NCBI RefSeq assembly: GCF_052115445.1
Contig: NZ_JBFRGR010000017.1
Coordinates: forward strand, 84,240-148,239
Length of the DNA stretch: 64,000 nt
Reading direction: 5' to 3'
Source: Paenibacillus_E sp052115445
Lineage (GTDB): Bacteria > Bacillota > Bacilli > Paenibacillales > NBRC-103111
Position 1 is the stretch's first letter. Each line of letters begins with the position of its first letter. The notes below the pieces were generated by a model, which saw nothing but the letters and a program-made list of their open reading frames with translations, had not been told where the DNA came from and made no database searches. Position numbers and translations under genes: made by a program. This document shows, in pieces, positions 1 to 7,449 of this stretch.

Positions 1-31
1 TTTGCAGCATTGTACGCATCCCTCTTACCAT
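1..31 (-). other. Possible 5' end of a further minus-strand gene
   Basis: In-frame ATG codons at 29-31, 17-19 and 8-10 on the minus strand run off the left edge. The stretch AAGAGGG could serve as a ribosome site for the last of them. Only about ten codons are visible, so no product can be named. Positions 32-130 show nothing I can interpret. Confidence 0.2.
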
Positions 32-130
32 CCTTTCAAAAAAGCTTTCCGTCAAGCTGCCAGGAGCAGCACCGCTGTTAGTTAGACTATCAGTACGTTC
101 GCTATGCCGGAAAGAAACTCCTTTAAACGC

Positions 131-170
131 AAAAGAAAACGCCTCCAGAATTCGCATTCTGAAGGACGCT
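131..170 (-). terminator. Rho-independent terminator of the first ABC operon
   Basis: Read on the minus strand, an imperfect stem (GCGTCCTTCAGAAT pairing with AATTCTGGAGGCGT) is followed by TTTTCTTTT. It lies five bases beyond the stop codon of the permease gene that ends at 176. Confidence 0.8.
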
Positions 171-175
171 TCTCT

Positions 176-1057
176 CTATCCTTTCACACTGGATACTGAT
201 AAGCCGCGAATCATAAACTTCTGGAATATCAAGAAGAACAGTACCGGCGGCAACATCGCCATGGTCAGCACCGCGAAGCGTACACTCCACGGAATGACCG
301 AGTTGGAGTACACCACATAACGATAAATTCCTGTGGCCAGTGGGTACATACTTTTATCCGTCATCACAATGCTCGGCCAGTAGAAATCATTCCACGTCGT
401 TGAGAACGACAGCATGAGAAGCGTACCAATGATCGGCATCGACAGCGGAATTGCAATCCGAATGAAAGATTTAAACTCACTTGCCCCATCGATACGCGCA
501 GCTTCCAGTACTTCTTTGTGAATGCCATCGAAGAAATTTTTGAGCAGGAGCATGAAATAGGCATTCGCCGCCGCGGGCAGCCAGAAGGCCCAGTAGGTAT
601 TGATCATCCCTAAGCTTTTCAAATTCAAAAAGTTTGGTACGATGTACGTTGCTGGCGGAATCAACAGTGTGGAGAAAAAGAAGAGTGTTATCCAGCGCTT
701 GAACGGAACTTTCAAATGAGATAACGCATATGCGGCTAGCCCGATAAATAACAAGGAGCACACGACATTCCCCATATAAATGAATATGGTATTTTTCAAA
801 AACGTCAACAATGGCAGGTCGAAGCTGTTAAAAGCATCGTCATAATTTTTCCAGATCCAATGCTTCGGGAAAAAGGTGGGAGGAAAGGTGAAAAACTCTT
901 CCCGTGTTTTCAGTGAGCCAAAAAATGTATTCAGAAACGGATAGATGGTCGTAACCGCAATCGCCACGATGAGCAGCACCATGAGGGTATAACCGAATTT
1001 GACGGAACCTTTTTTGAAATCATGCTGGGAAATTAATCCTCGTTCGCCTTGCTTCAT
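176..1057 (-). CDS. Carbohydrate ABC transporter permease (MalG/LacG type)
   Basis: Inner-membrane permease of a carbohydrate ABC importer, 293 residues, normal for the MalG/LacG family. About six hydrophobic segments are visible, starting near residue 24. The ATPase-coupling EAA loop reads EAARIDGAS at about residues 185-193. The start codon overlaps the stop of the preceding permease by four bases (ATGA), which points to translational coupling, and AGGAG lies about nine bases upstream. It is the last gene of the minus-strand unit solute-binding protein, permease, permease. No ATPase is encoded here; importers of this class in Bacillales commonly share an ATPase such as MsmX, which is inference for this genome. 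The substrate cannot be read from sequence, but an oligosaccharide is likely given the YesN-like regulator beside it. Confidence 0.93.
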   Translation of the reverse strand: MKQGERGLISQHDFKKGSVKFGYTLMVLLIVAIAVTTIYPFLNTFFGSLKTREEFFTFPPTFFPKHWIWKNYDDAFNSFDLPLLTFLKNTIFIYMGNVVCSLLFIGLAAYALSHLKVPFKRWITLFFFSTLLIPPATYIVPNFLNLKSLGMINTYWAFWLPAAANAYFMLLLKNFFDGIHKEVLEAARIDGASEFKSFIRIAIPLSMPIIGTLLMLSFSTTWNDFYWPSIVMTDKSMYPLATGIYRYVVYSNSVIPWSVRFAVLTMAMLPPVLFFLIFQKFMIRGLSVSSVKG

Positions 1058-1965
1058 GCTTTCTCACTCCTACGCTGCATGACGTTGTAAAGGATGGACA
1101 TTCCAATGAGCACAAAGAACATCAAGCTGCCCATGGCACTCGCTTTGCCGAATTCCAAATCACGGAACGCCGTGTGGTTAAGCCATAACAAGTACGTCAG
1201 CGTTGCATTATTCGGACCGCCATCCGTCATCGATAGTTGTGCTTGGAAGCCTTGAGAGGTCGTGATCAGTTGGAGAACCAGCAATAATCCCATTAAGGTT
1301 TTGATACTAGGCAAAATGATATAACGAACGCGCTGCCACACACTGGCGCCATCAATTTCAGCAGCTTCGTACAAATCCTTCGGAATCCCGACGATCGCGG
1401 CGATATAGATTAACGTAGCCGCACCGAAGCTTTGCCATGTTTCTAGAACAACAATCGAAGCCATCGCTAATTTCGGACTAAAGAACGAAACTTGGTCTAT
1501 GCCTATTTTCTGCAACAGACTGTTAATCGGCCCTACAGCATCAAAGAACCACATCCACATGCCGTACAAAACAATGGCAGGAACTGCACTAGGTAAATAG
1601 CTGATAATACGTGCTGCCCCTTGAAACCGACGAAGCTCAGAAACCGCGATAGCGACTAACGGTGGGATCCAGAAGCCCAGAATAATACCCAAAGCCATAT
1701 AGATCAATGTATTCTTAATTGAAATCCAAAGTAGATCATCCTTCAGAATACTCACATAATTTGCTAAGCCAGTGAAATGATTGCCATCAACAAAATCAAC
1801 GTTGTAGAAGCTATAGAAAATCCCTTTGAAGATTGGCACCCATAGAAAGATAATGAATAAGACGACTTCCGGTAAAATAAACAGCGTACCCCATACATAC
1901 CAGCTCATTTTCTTCTTCGATACCCGACTTGCTACAATAGGTTGTGAACTCAGCTCTGCATCCAT
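1054..1965 (-). CDS. Carbohydrate ABC transporter permease (MalF/UgpA type)
   Basis: Membrane permease partner of the preceding entry, about 303 residues. It has a first membrane segment near residues 25-50, several further hydrophobic segments, and the EAA-loop motif EAAEIDGAS at about residue 200. I chose the ATG at 1965 because AGGAG sits eight bases upstream; an in-frame GTG at 1974 would overlap that site. It lies downstream of the solute-binding protein gene behind an intercistronic hairpin and overlaps the next permease by four bases. Together these genes form a CUT1-type sugar importer. Family assignment is firm, substrate unknown. Confidence 0.93.
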   Translation of the reverse strand: MDAELSSQPIVASRVSKKKMSWYVWGTLFILPEVVLFIIFLWVPIFKGIFYSFYNVDFVDGNHFTGLANYVSILKDDLLWISIKNTLIYMALGIILGFWIPPLVAIAVSELRRFQGAARIISYLPSAVPAIVLYGMWMWFFDAVGPINSLLQKIGIDQVSFFSPKLAMASIVVLETWQSFGAATLIYIAAIVGIPKDLYEAAEIDGASVWQRVRYIILPSIKTLMGLLLVLQLITTSQGFQAQLSMTDGGPNNATLTYLLWLNHTAFRDLEFGKASAMGSLMFFVLIGMSILYNVMQRRSEKA

Positions 1966-1988
1966 CCTAAACACTCCTTATAGTGAGA

Positions 1989-2032
1989 AAACCTCTACCT
2001 ACAGCCACTCCAGAATAAGCGGCCGCAGGTAG
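1989..2032 (-). terminator. Intercistronic hairpin between binding-protein and permease genes
   Basis: On the minus strand CTACCT and AGGTAG, with inner GGCC/GGC pairing, form a stem followed by AGGTTTTC. It sits between the solute-binding protein stop and the first permease. Such a hairpin can act as a leaky terminator or protect the upstream message, giving more binding protein than permease. That role is inferred from position. Confidence 0.55.
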
Positions 2033-2049
2033 AAGTAAGTTAGGCTTGC

Positions 2050-3477
2050 CTATTCGACCTTCACTTTGTCAAACGTTTCCGTTTGCACTTTGGTCGCGGC
2101 TTCAGACAGTGCTTTTTTCAAGTCTACATCTTTCGTCGTAAATACTTTTTGAATAACATTCGCCATTTCTGTATAGAACTTTTGAGCTTCGTATTGCGCT
2201 TCTGGCTTACCATCCCATAGAGCGAGCAATTGTGGGTCGTATTTGAACACGTTATCGTACTTCGTTAAGAGATCTGTATACTTTTTACCGAAATCCGAGG
2301 AATCTTTCCAGTAGTTGATCGGTTGTGGAATGTAAACGCGGTTCTTACCTTTACGATCTTCGATTTCTTTCTTCGTGGAGTTCAAGAAATCGTCTGTAAA
2401 GTACTCATCCGTAATCCATTTGAACGCCATTTCTTGTTGATCTTTATCGCTCTTCGGATTAATAACACGATAGTTACCGCCAAGTACGCCCGTATGTTTG
2501 CCGCCTTTCGTAAATGAAGGCATAGGATACACAACGAGATCATCCTTACTGATGCCGCCTTCGTTAATCGCCGTATCCGCTGCGTTACCGCTGCCACACA
2601 TAACCATCGCGCCACGCCCTTGAGCAAATGCATTCAAAGCGTCGCCATAACCAAGTGCCCAGTTCTGCGGGATCAGGTTCTCATCCTTCAGCTTCTTGTA
2701 GAATTCAAGCGCTTGCAAACCAGCGTCCGAATTGAACACGCCGACTACTTTACCATTATCTAGTTTCTGTACATCGCCACCTGCAGCATACAGGAAATTC
2801 GTCCAGTTCCAGCCCGCTTCCGGCCCTTTACCCATAGGAATAAAGCCTGCAATCCCCTTCGCTGGATCATTGATTTTGCGAGCTGCTGCCAGCAGATCAT
2901 CCCAAGTCCAATCCATTGGCGGCAAGTCTACGCCTTTCTCTTTGAACAGCTTTTTATTCAACGTGATCGTCATGACGTAACCATCAATCGGCACACCGTA
3001 TGTTTTCCCATTTACGACAAAAGGTTTAGAAAGTAGATCATTCATATCCTTGGCATGTGCCCATGAAGTCATGGAATCGGTAATGTCTGCGACCCATTTC
3101 TTATCGACAAGCACTTTGCCTTCCGTTGCATACGTCGTATACTCGGTTGGCGCACTGTTCGAAGCCATTTTGATCCCGATTTCGAGCGGATTGTACTGCC
3201 AGTCGTCCTTTTTGAAATCAGCATTCGGGAATTTGGTTTTAAAACGAGCAATACGCTGATCTAACTGATCATTCTTCTCTTTTTGATCGGCTTTAAAGCT
3301 TTGAGCTGTAATCGTTACTTTCTTGGCAACAGGTGCAGCTGTTGCAGCAGCTGGCGTGGATTCTTTTGCCGCTGGAGCTGGGCTTGTCGTGCTTGATGTT
3401 CCATTGCCGGAACTGCACCCCGCTATCAATACCGTTAAAGCAATCGCACTCATTGTAGACGCTTTCTTTGCTCTCAT
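2050..3477 (-). CDS. Extracellular sugar-binding lipoprotein of ABC importer
   Basis: Extracellular solute-binding protein family 1, 475 residues, tethered as a lipoprotein. The N-terminus has a basic and hydrophobic signal with lipobox LIAGC and lipidated Cys at residue 21. An Ala/Thr/Pro-rich linker runs to about residue 50, and the mature fold starts near KKVTITAQSF. Length and composition are typical of family 1 sugar-binding proteins. AAGGGGAA lies upstream of the ATG. It is the first gene of the importer operon and lies directly downstream of an AraC-type response regulator on the same strand, with a 19-bp-period direct repeat in the gap that may be that regulator's target. Substrate unknown. 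Confidence 0.93.
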   Translation of the reverse strand: MRAKKASTMSAIALTVLIAGCSSGNGTSSTTSPAPAAKESTPAAATAAPVAKKVTITAQSFKADQKEKNDQLDQRIARFKTKFPNADFKKDDWQYNPLEIGIKMASNSAPTEYTTYATEGKVLVDKKWVADITDSMTSWAHAKDMNDLLSKPFVVNGKTYGVPIDGYVMTITLNKKLFKEKGVDLPPMDWTWDDLLAAARKINDPAKGIAGFIPMGKGPEAGWNWTNFLYAAGGDVQKLDNGKVVGVFNSDAGLQALEFYKKLKDENLIPQNWALGYGDALNAFAQGRGAMVMCGSGNAADTAINEGGISKDDLVVYPMPSFTKGGKHTGVLGGNYRVINPKSDKDQQEMAFKWITDEYFTDDFLNSTKKEIEDRKGKNRVYIPQPINYWKDSSDFGKKYTDLLTKYDNVFKYDPQLLALWDGKPEAQYEAQKFYTEMANVIQKVFTTKDVDLKKALSEAATKVQTETFDKVKVE

Positions 3478-3557
3478 GTTTGGTTCCCCTTTCGAATCGC
3501 ATTCACTTGTAGTTGCTACATTTTTGATTATAAGGGGAGTTCAAGGCAAGGGCGATG

Positions 3558-3591
3558 TGTCGTATTACGCTAAGTATGTCGTATGTTACGC
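3558..3591. promoter_or_regulatory. Direct repeat, candidate response-regulator binding site
   Basis: TGTCGTATTACGC (3558-3570) and TGTCGTATGTTACGC (3577-3591) are near-identical direct repeats 19 bp apart. They overlap the stop of the response-regulator gene and lie upstream of the binding-protein gene, with a TATAAT-like box further downstream on the minus strand. AraC-family domains often bind direct repeats about two helical turns apart. Assignment to this regulator is inference. Confidence 0.5.
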
Positions 3592-4908
3592 ACCTGTTTG
3601 CTTCACTTCCGAGATATTAATACCGAAATGTTTTTTGAAAATTTTGCTAAAATGTTCCGGTGATTCGTACCCGATTTCTTCGGAAATCTCGTAGCGCCGT
3701 TTATCCGTCGTCAGAATGAGACGCTTCCCTTCTTCCATCCGCAGCTTCGTGACATAGTCCCAGATGTTCGTGCCCATCACTTTTTTGAACAAATAGCTCA
3801 AATAATTCGGACTTAAATGCACCGCATCTGCGATATCCTGCAGCTTCAACCCTTTATCGCAGAAATGACCCTCTATGTACACTTTGGTCTCATATACGAT
3901 TCGGTTGTTCGCCTCATCTACGCCAGTTATGGTTAATTCGGGATCCTGATTGATGCTGTCTTTATCCTCAATATAGAACATATAGTGACCTTTATTGCTT
4001 TCACAACAAGTTAGGCTCTCGAGTGCTTCTTTATACATCACTGGCCACTGCGTTATGCCCTCATGGATGCGACTGATGCCGATAAGACTCTTTACATTCA
4101 AGTATTTCAGCAGATTCGTATGAATCATTTGAGCCACCATCAAAAGCTGGTTCACACGCATCGAGCCACGGCTTTCCTCTTCCGTAATTTGCAGCAGCAA
4201 GGTGAAGGTCGAGTTATGATTATTAAAAACAAGATGGCTCCACTGACTCGCAGTTTCCTCCATAATGTTCAACGCTGCGTATTTCAACAAACTGCGATCC
4301 TTCAACGTGGATATTTCCTGATCATGAATACCGCCACGTTCTAATGATAATTTAATAGTCAATATGCTAAAATACGTGCCATTCATGCGATTATCCAGTG
4401 TCTCTTTTATTGTAGGAACCTCGGACTCATGGATCGTTCCTGTCACCAATTCATTCAAATAATAATTCGTCTCATGCGTCATGTGCCCAGGCAGGGAACG
4501 CGAGCCTTCCCAATTCGCGAAGCGCTGACCTTTCTCTTCCTTTTCCTTCAACAGCTTGGTCACAACGGAAATGAGATGCGGCGGCGTAATCGGCTTTACC
4601 AAATACTCTTTCGCTCCAAAACGGATCGCTTTCTGTGCATACTCAAACTCACCATGCGCCGACAAAATCACAATCGGAATCGAAGGATCCTCTAAGAAAA
4701 TGTTCTCGATCAACTCGATCCCATTCATTTTCTCCATCTGAATATCTGTAAAAACAAGGTCAATTTTCTCCAAATGTATAAAATCCAGCGCCTCAAACCC
4801 GTTATACGCGATGAATACCTCGTTAATGTCCAACTTGGACTGCTTCAAAATCGTCGCAACACCCTTGCAAATCATCGGCTCATCATCTACAACCAAAATA
4901 TTAACCAT
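3586..4908 (-). CDS. YesN-type response regulator, receiver plus AraC DNA-binding domain
   Basis: Two-component response regulator of about 440 residues. The receiver domain occupies about residues 1-125: acidic pocket VVDDE near the start, phosphoacceptor Asp in FTDIQM near residue 55, Lys in YLVKPI near residue 105. A middle region of unclear fold follows, then a C-terminal AraC helix-turn-helix pair from about residue 335 (LQDIADAVHLSPNYLSYLFK and YEISEEIGYESPEHFSKIFK). I chose the ATG at 4908 because GAGGTGG lies just upstream and the protein then begins MVNILVVDDE; a start at 4959 would add an unrelated tail. Regulators of this kind normally pair with a YesM-type kinase, but none is adjacent: upstream is a repeat array. 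It probably activates the sugar importer downstream. Confidence 0.93.
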   Translation of the reverse strand: MVNILVVDDEPMICKGVATILKQSKLDINEVFIAYNGFEALDFIHLEKIDLVFTDIQMEKMNGIELIENIFLEDPSIPIVILSAHGEFEYAQKAIRFGAKEYLVKPITPPHLISVVTKLLKEKEEKGQRFANWEGSRSLPGHMTHETNYYLNELVTGTIHESEVPTIKETLDNRMNGTYFSILTIKLSLERGGIHDQEISTLKDRSLLKYAALNIMEETASQWSHLVFNNHNSTFTLLLQITEEESRGSMRVNQLLMVAQMIHTNLLKYLNVKSLIGISRIHEGITQWPVMYKEALESLTCCESNKGHYMFYIEDKDSINQDPELTITGVDEANNRIVYETKVYIEGHFCDKGLKLQDIADAVHLSPNYLSYLFKKVMGTNIWDYVTKLRMEEGKRLILTTDKRRYEISEEIGYESPEHFSKIFKKHFGINISEVKQTGA

Positions 4909-5044
4909 GCTGCCACCTCGTTCATTTACTTGCCATAACTCCATTTTATTGTACAACAATCGATGTGAATATGTGTTTTATTACGTTTATTGTGTGGGAT
5001 GTGTGGATGGCGATTTATTCGAGTTGTACGGGCGCTGGCGTTTT

Positions 5045-5630
5045 GTGCGCTAGCGTGCGATCGCCGACGGGGACACTCTCCTTGCGCACAATAATTGTGC
5101 GCTAGCGTGCTGTCGCCGACCGGGATAATCCCCTTGCGCACAATATTTGTGCGCTAGCGTGCTGTCGCCGACCGGGATAATCCCCTTGCGCACAATATTT
5201 GTGCGCTAGCGTGCTGTCGCCGACCGGGATAATCCCCTTGCGCACAATATTTGTGCGCTAGCGTGCGGTCGCCGACGGGGACACTCTCCTTGCGCACAAT
5301 ATTTGTGCGCTAGCGTACTGTCGCCGACAGGATACTCTCCTTGCGCACAATATTTGTGCGCTAGCGTGCTGTCGCCGACGGGGACACTCTCCTTGCGCAC
5401 AATATTTGTGCGCTAGCGTGCTGTCGCCGACGGGGATAATCCCGTTGCGCACAATATTTGTGCGCTAGCGTGCGGTCACCGACGGGGATAATCCCGTTGC
5501 GCACAATATTTGTGCGCTAGCGTGCGGTCGCCGACGGGGACACTCTCCTTGCGCACAATATTTGTGCGCTAGCGTGCTGTCGCCGACGGGGACACTCTCC
5601 TTGCGCACAATATTTGTGCGCTAGCGTGCG
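5045..5630. repeat. 52-bp tandem repeat array with 12 perfect palindromes
   Basis: GTGCGCTAGCG starts at 5045, 5097, 5149, 5201, 5253, 5305, 5356, 5408, 5460, 5512, 5564 and 5616, a 52-bp period with one 51-bp unit. Eleven units carry the palindrome GCGCACAATATTTGTGCGC (8-bp arms, 3-nt loop; the first has TAA in the loop), the overlapping palindrome CGCTAGCG and GTCGCCGAC. Two spacer types occur, one with GGGACACTCTCC and one with GGGATAATCCC, in the order A B B B A A A B B A A. The period is not a multiple of three and no ribosome sites precede the repetitive reading frames, so I regard it as non-coding. Role unknown. Confidence 0.93.
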
Positions 5631-5672
5631 AATGGCGGAAAGCCTACAAGCTTTCCACATTTAGAAGATAAT

Positions 5673-5708
5673 AAAACGCCGCCAGCTCCAAAAAAGAGCT
5701 AGCGGCGT
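5673..5708 (-). terminator. Terminator downstream of DUF985 cupin gene
   Basis: On the minus strand ACGCCGC-T-AGCTC pairs with GAGCT-G-GCGGCGT and is followed by TTTTATTAT. It lies about 110 bases beyond the stop of the cupin gene, past the microsatellite. An almost identical terminator arm (ACGCCGC/GCGGCGT) is used after comFB at 51.6 kb. Confidence 0.75.
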
Positions 5709-5769
5709 ATGCTTTACGCTTAAAATCATTCTTATCTTCAAGATACCAAATTACTTGGCACTTAGCAAA

Positions 5770-6270
<501 letters not shown>

Positions 6271-6425
6271 ATGATTTCTCCTATTTCTCTCTAAACTTAC
6301 AAAGTATGAATTATACCATACTGAAGTCACATATTGTATATGTAAGAATTTCCGAAACCCCCGACCGTTACGCACGTATTGAAAAAGGGATCCATCTAAC
6401 AAATGCTGGGAAACGAGGGAAGAAG

Positions 6426-7376
6426 ATGCCAGATAATCTTAACCTTCAATTGAGGGTTGCGAAAGAACGGATGTTTCGTCTGCATAAAGCAAAACGCAAA
6501 AGAGAAGATCTTCTGAATAGAGTATATGAGCAGGAACGTCTCATAGGACGGCTTGAGTTACAACTGGAATCAGAGCAGGCAGATGTAGAGCGATTAACGC
6601 GAATGTCACTTGCAAATTTATTCCACACGATTCTTCGCAGTAAATCCGAGCAACTTGAAATGGAACGGCAACAAGTCCTTAACGCTGCTCTTCAATTAGA
6701 AACTGCCAAACAGGCACTTCTGGATGCACAGAATGCTTTGATTCAAGTCGGTGATGACCTCGCCAACTATCAACGCGCCGCAGACGACTATAAGAAGCTA
6801 ATGACAGTGAAGGAAGCCGCGCTCTTTAACGCACCGCTATTATCTAGAGAGCTTGAACGAATGGACGACAACATCGATGATCAGAAGCTTTTGGTCAAAG
6901 AACTGCAAGAAGCGCTGACTGCTGGAAAGCTTGTTCTAGCTTCCTTGACAGACGCTTCCAATAGTCTAGAGAAGGCAGAAAATTGGGGGAAATGGGACTT
7001 ATGGGGTGGCGGCGGCTTGATTAGCACCCATGCAAAGCATACGCATGTGGATGATGCCAAACAGTTTATTCATCAGGCTAATCACCAGATCCTCAATTTT
7101 CGTGACGAACTAAACGACTTGAATCGGAGTTTTCAAATTGAAATTGATATCAGCAACACGCTGAAAATGGCTGACTATTGGTTTGATGGCCTCATTGCAG
7201 ACTGGATTGTACAAGGTCGGATCACGAATTCTCAGAGCCAAACGCTTTCAGCCATGAATAAAATTCGCCCTGTCGTTTCACAGTTGCAAAAGGAGTTTTC
7301 GGCCGCAGAGGCTACGCTAGCTGACCTGATTACGAAACGGATCAATTGGATCGAAGAATCTAACTTGGACAGTTGA
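6426..7376 (+). CDS. Coiled-coil protein of unknown function
   Basis: A 316-residue soluble protein with no signal peptide or membrane segment. About residues 10-110 and 145-185 are rich in Glu, Gln, Lys, Leu and Ala in heptad-like order, predicting long coiled coils. A Gly-rich break (WDLWGGGGLISTHAKHTHVD, about residues 190-210) precedes another helical stretch with DDAKQFIHQA. I recall similar uncharacterised coiled-coil proteins with a WGGGGLIS-type segment in Bacillales but cannot give a function. I chose the ATG at 6426 because GAGGGAAG lies just upstream; an in-frame start at 6306 would overlap the promoter region of the divergent gene. A terminator follows directly. Confidence 0.8.
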   Translation: MPDNLNLQLRVAKERMFRLHKAKRKREDLLNRVYEQERLIGRLELQLESEQADVERLTRMSLANLFHTILRSKSEQLEMERQQVLNAALQLETAKQALLDAQNALIQVGDDLANYQRAADDYKKLMTVKEAALFNAPLLSRELERMDDNIDDQKLLVKELQEALTAGKLVLASLTDASNSLEKAENWGKWDLWGGGGLISTHAKHTHVDDAKQFIHQANHQILNFRDELNDLNRSFQIEIDISNTLKMADYWFDGLIADWIVQGRITNSQSQTLSAMNKIRPVVSQLQKEFSAAEATLADLITKRINWIEESNLDS

Positions 7377-7380
7377 CAAT

Positions 7381-7418
7381 AAAGAGCCACCCCCAACCAA
7401 CGTTGAGAGTGGCTTTTT
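7381..7418 (+). terminator. Terminator, probably bidirectional
   Basis: AAAGAGCCAC pairs with GTGGCTTTTT around an 18-base loop and ends in a T run on the plus strand. It lies between the convergent ends of the coiled-coil gene and the dehydratase gene, and the opposite strand also ends in TCTTTATT. Confidence 0.8.
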
Positions 7419-7449
7419 CCATACCTCAGATTCTAATTCCAAATTTATA

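Noticed and set aside
5040..5630. Repetitive minus-strand reading frames with motifs such as AHKYCAQGECP
   Set aside because: They arise from the 52-bp array, which is not a multiple of three, so all frames carry the same short peptides. They have no ribosome sites.
5045..5630. CRISPR array
   Set aside because: The whole 52-bp unit repeats, with no unique spacers, and there are no cas genes.
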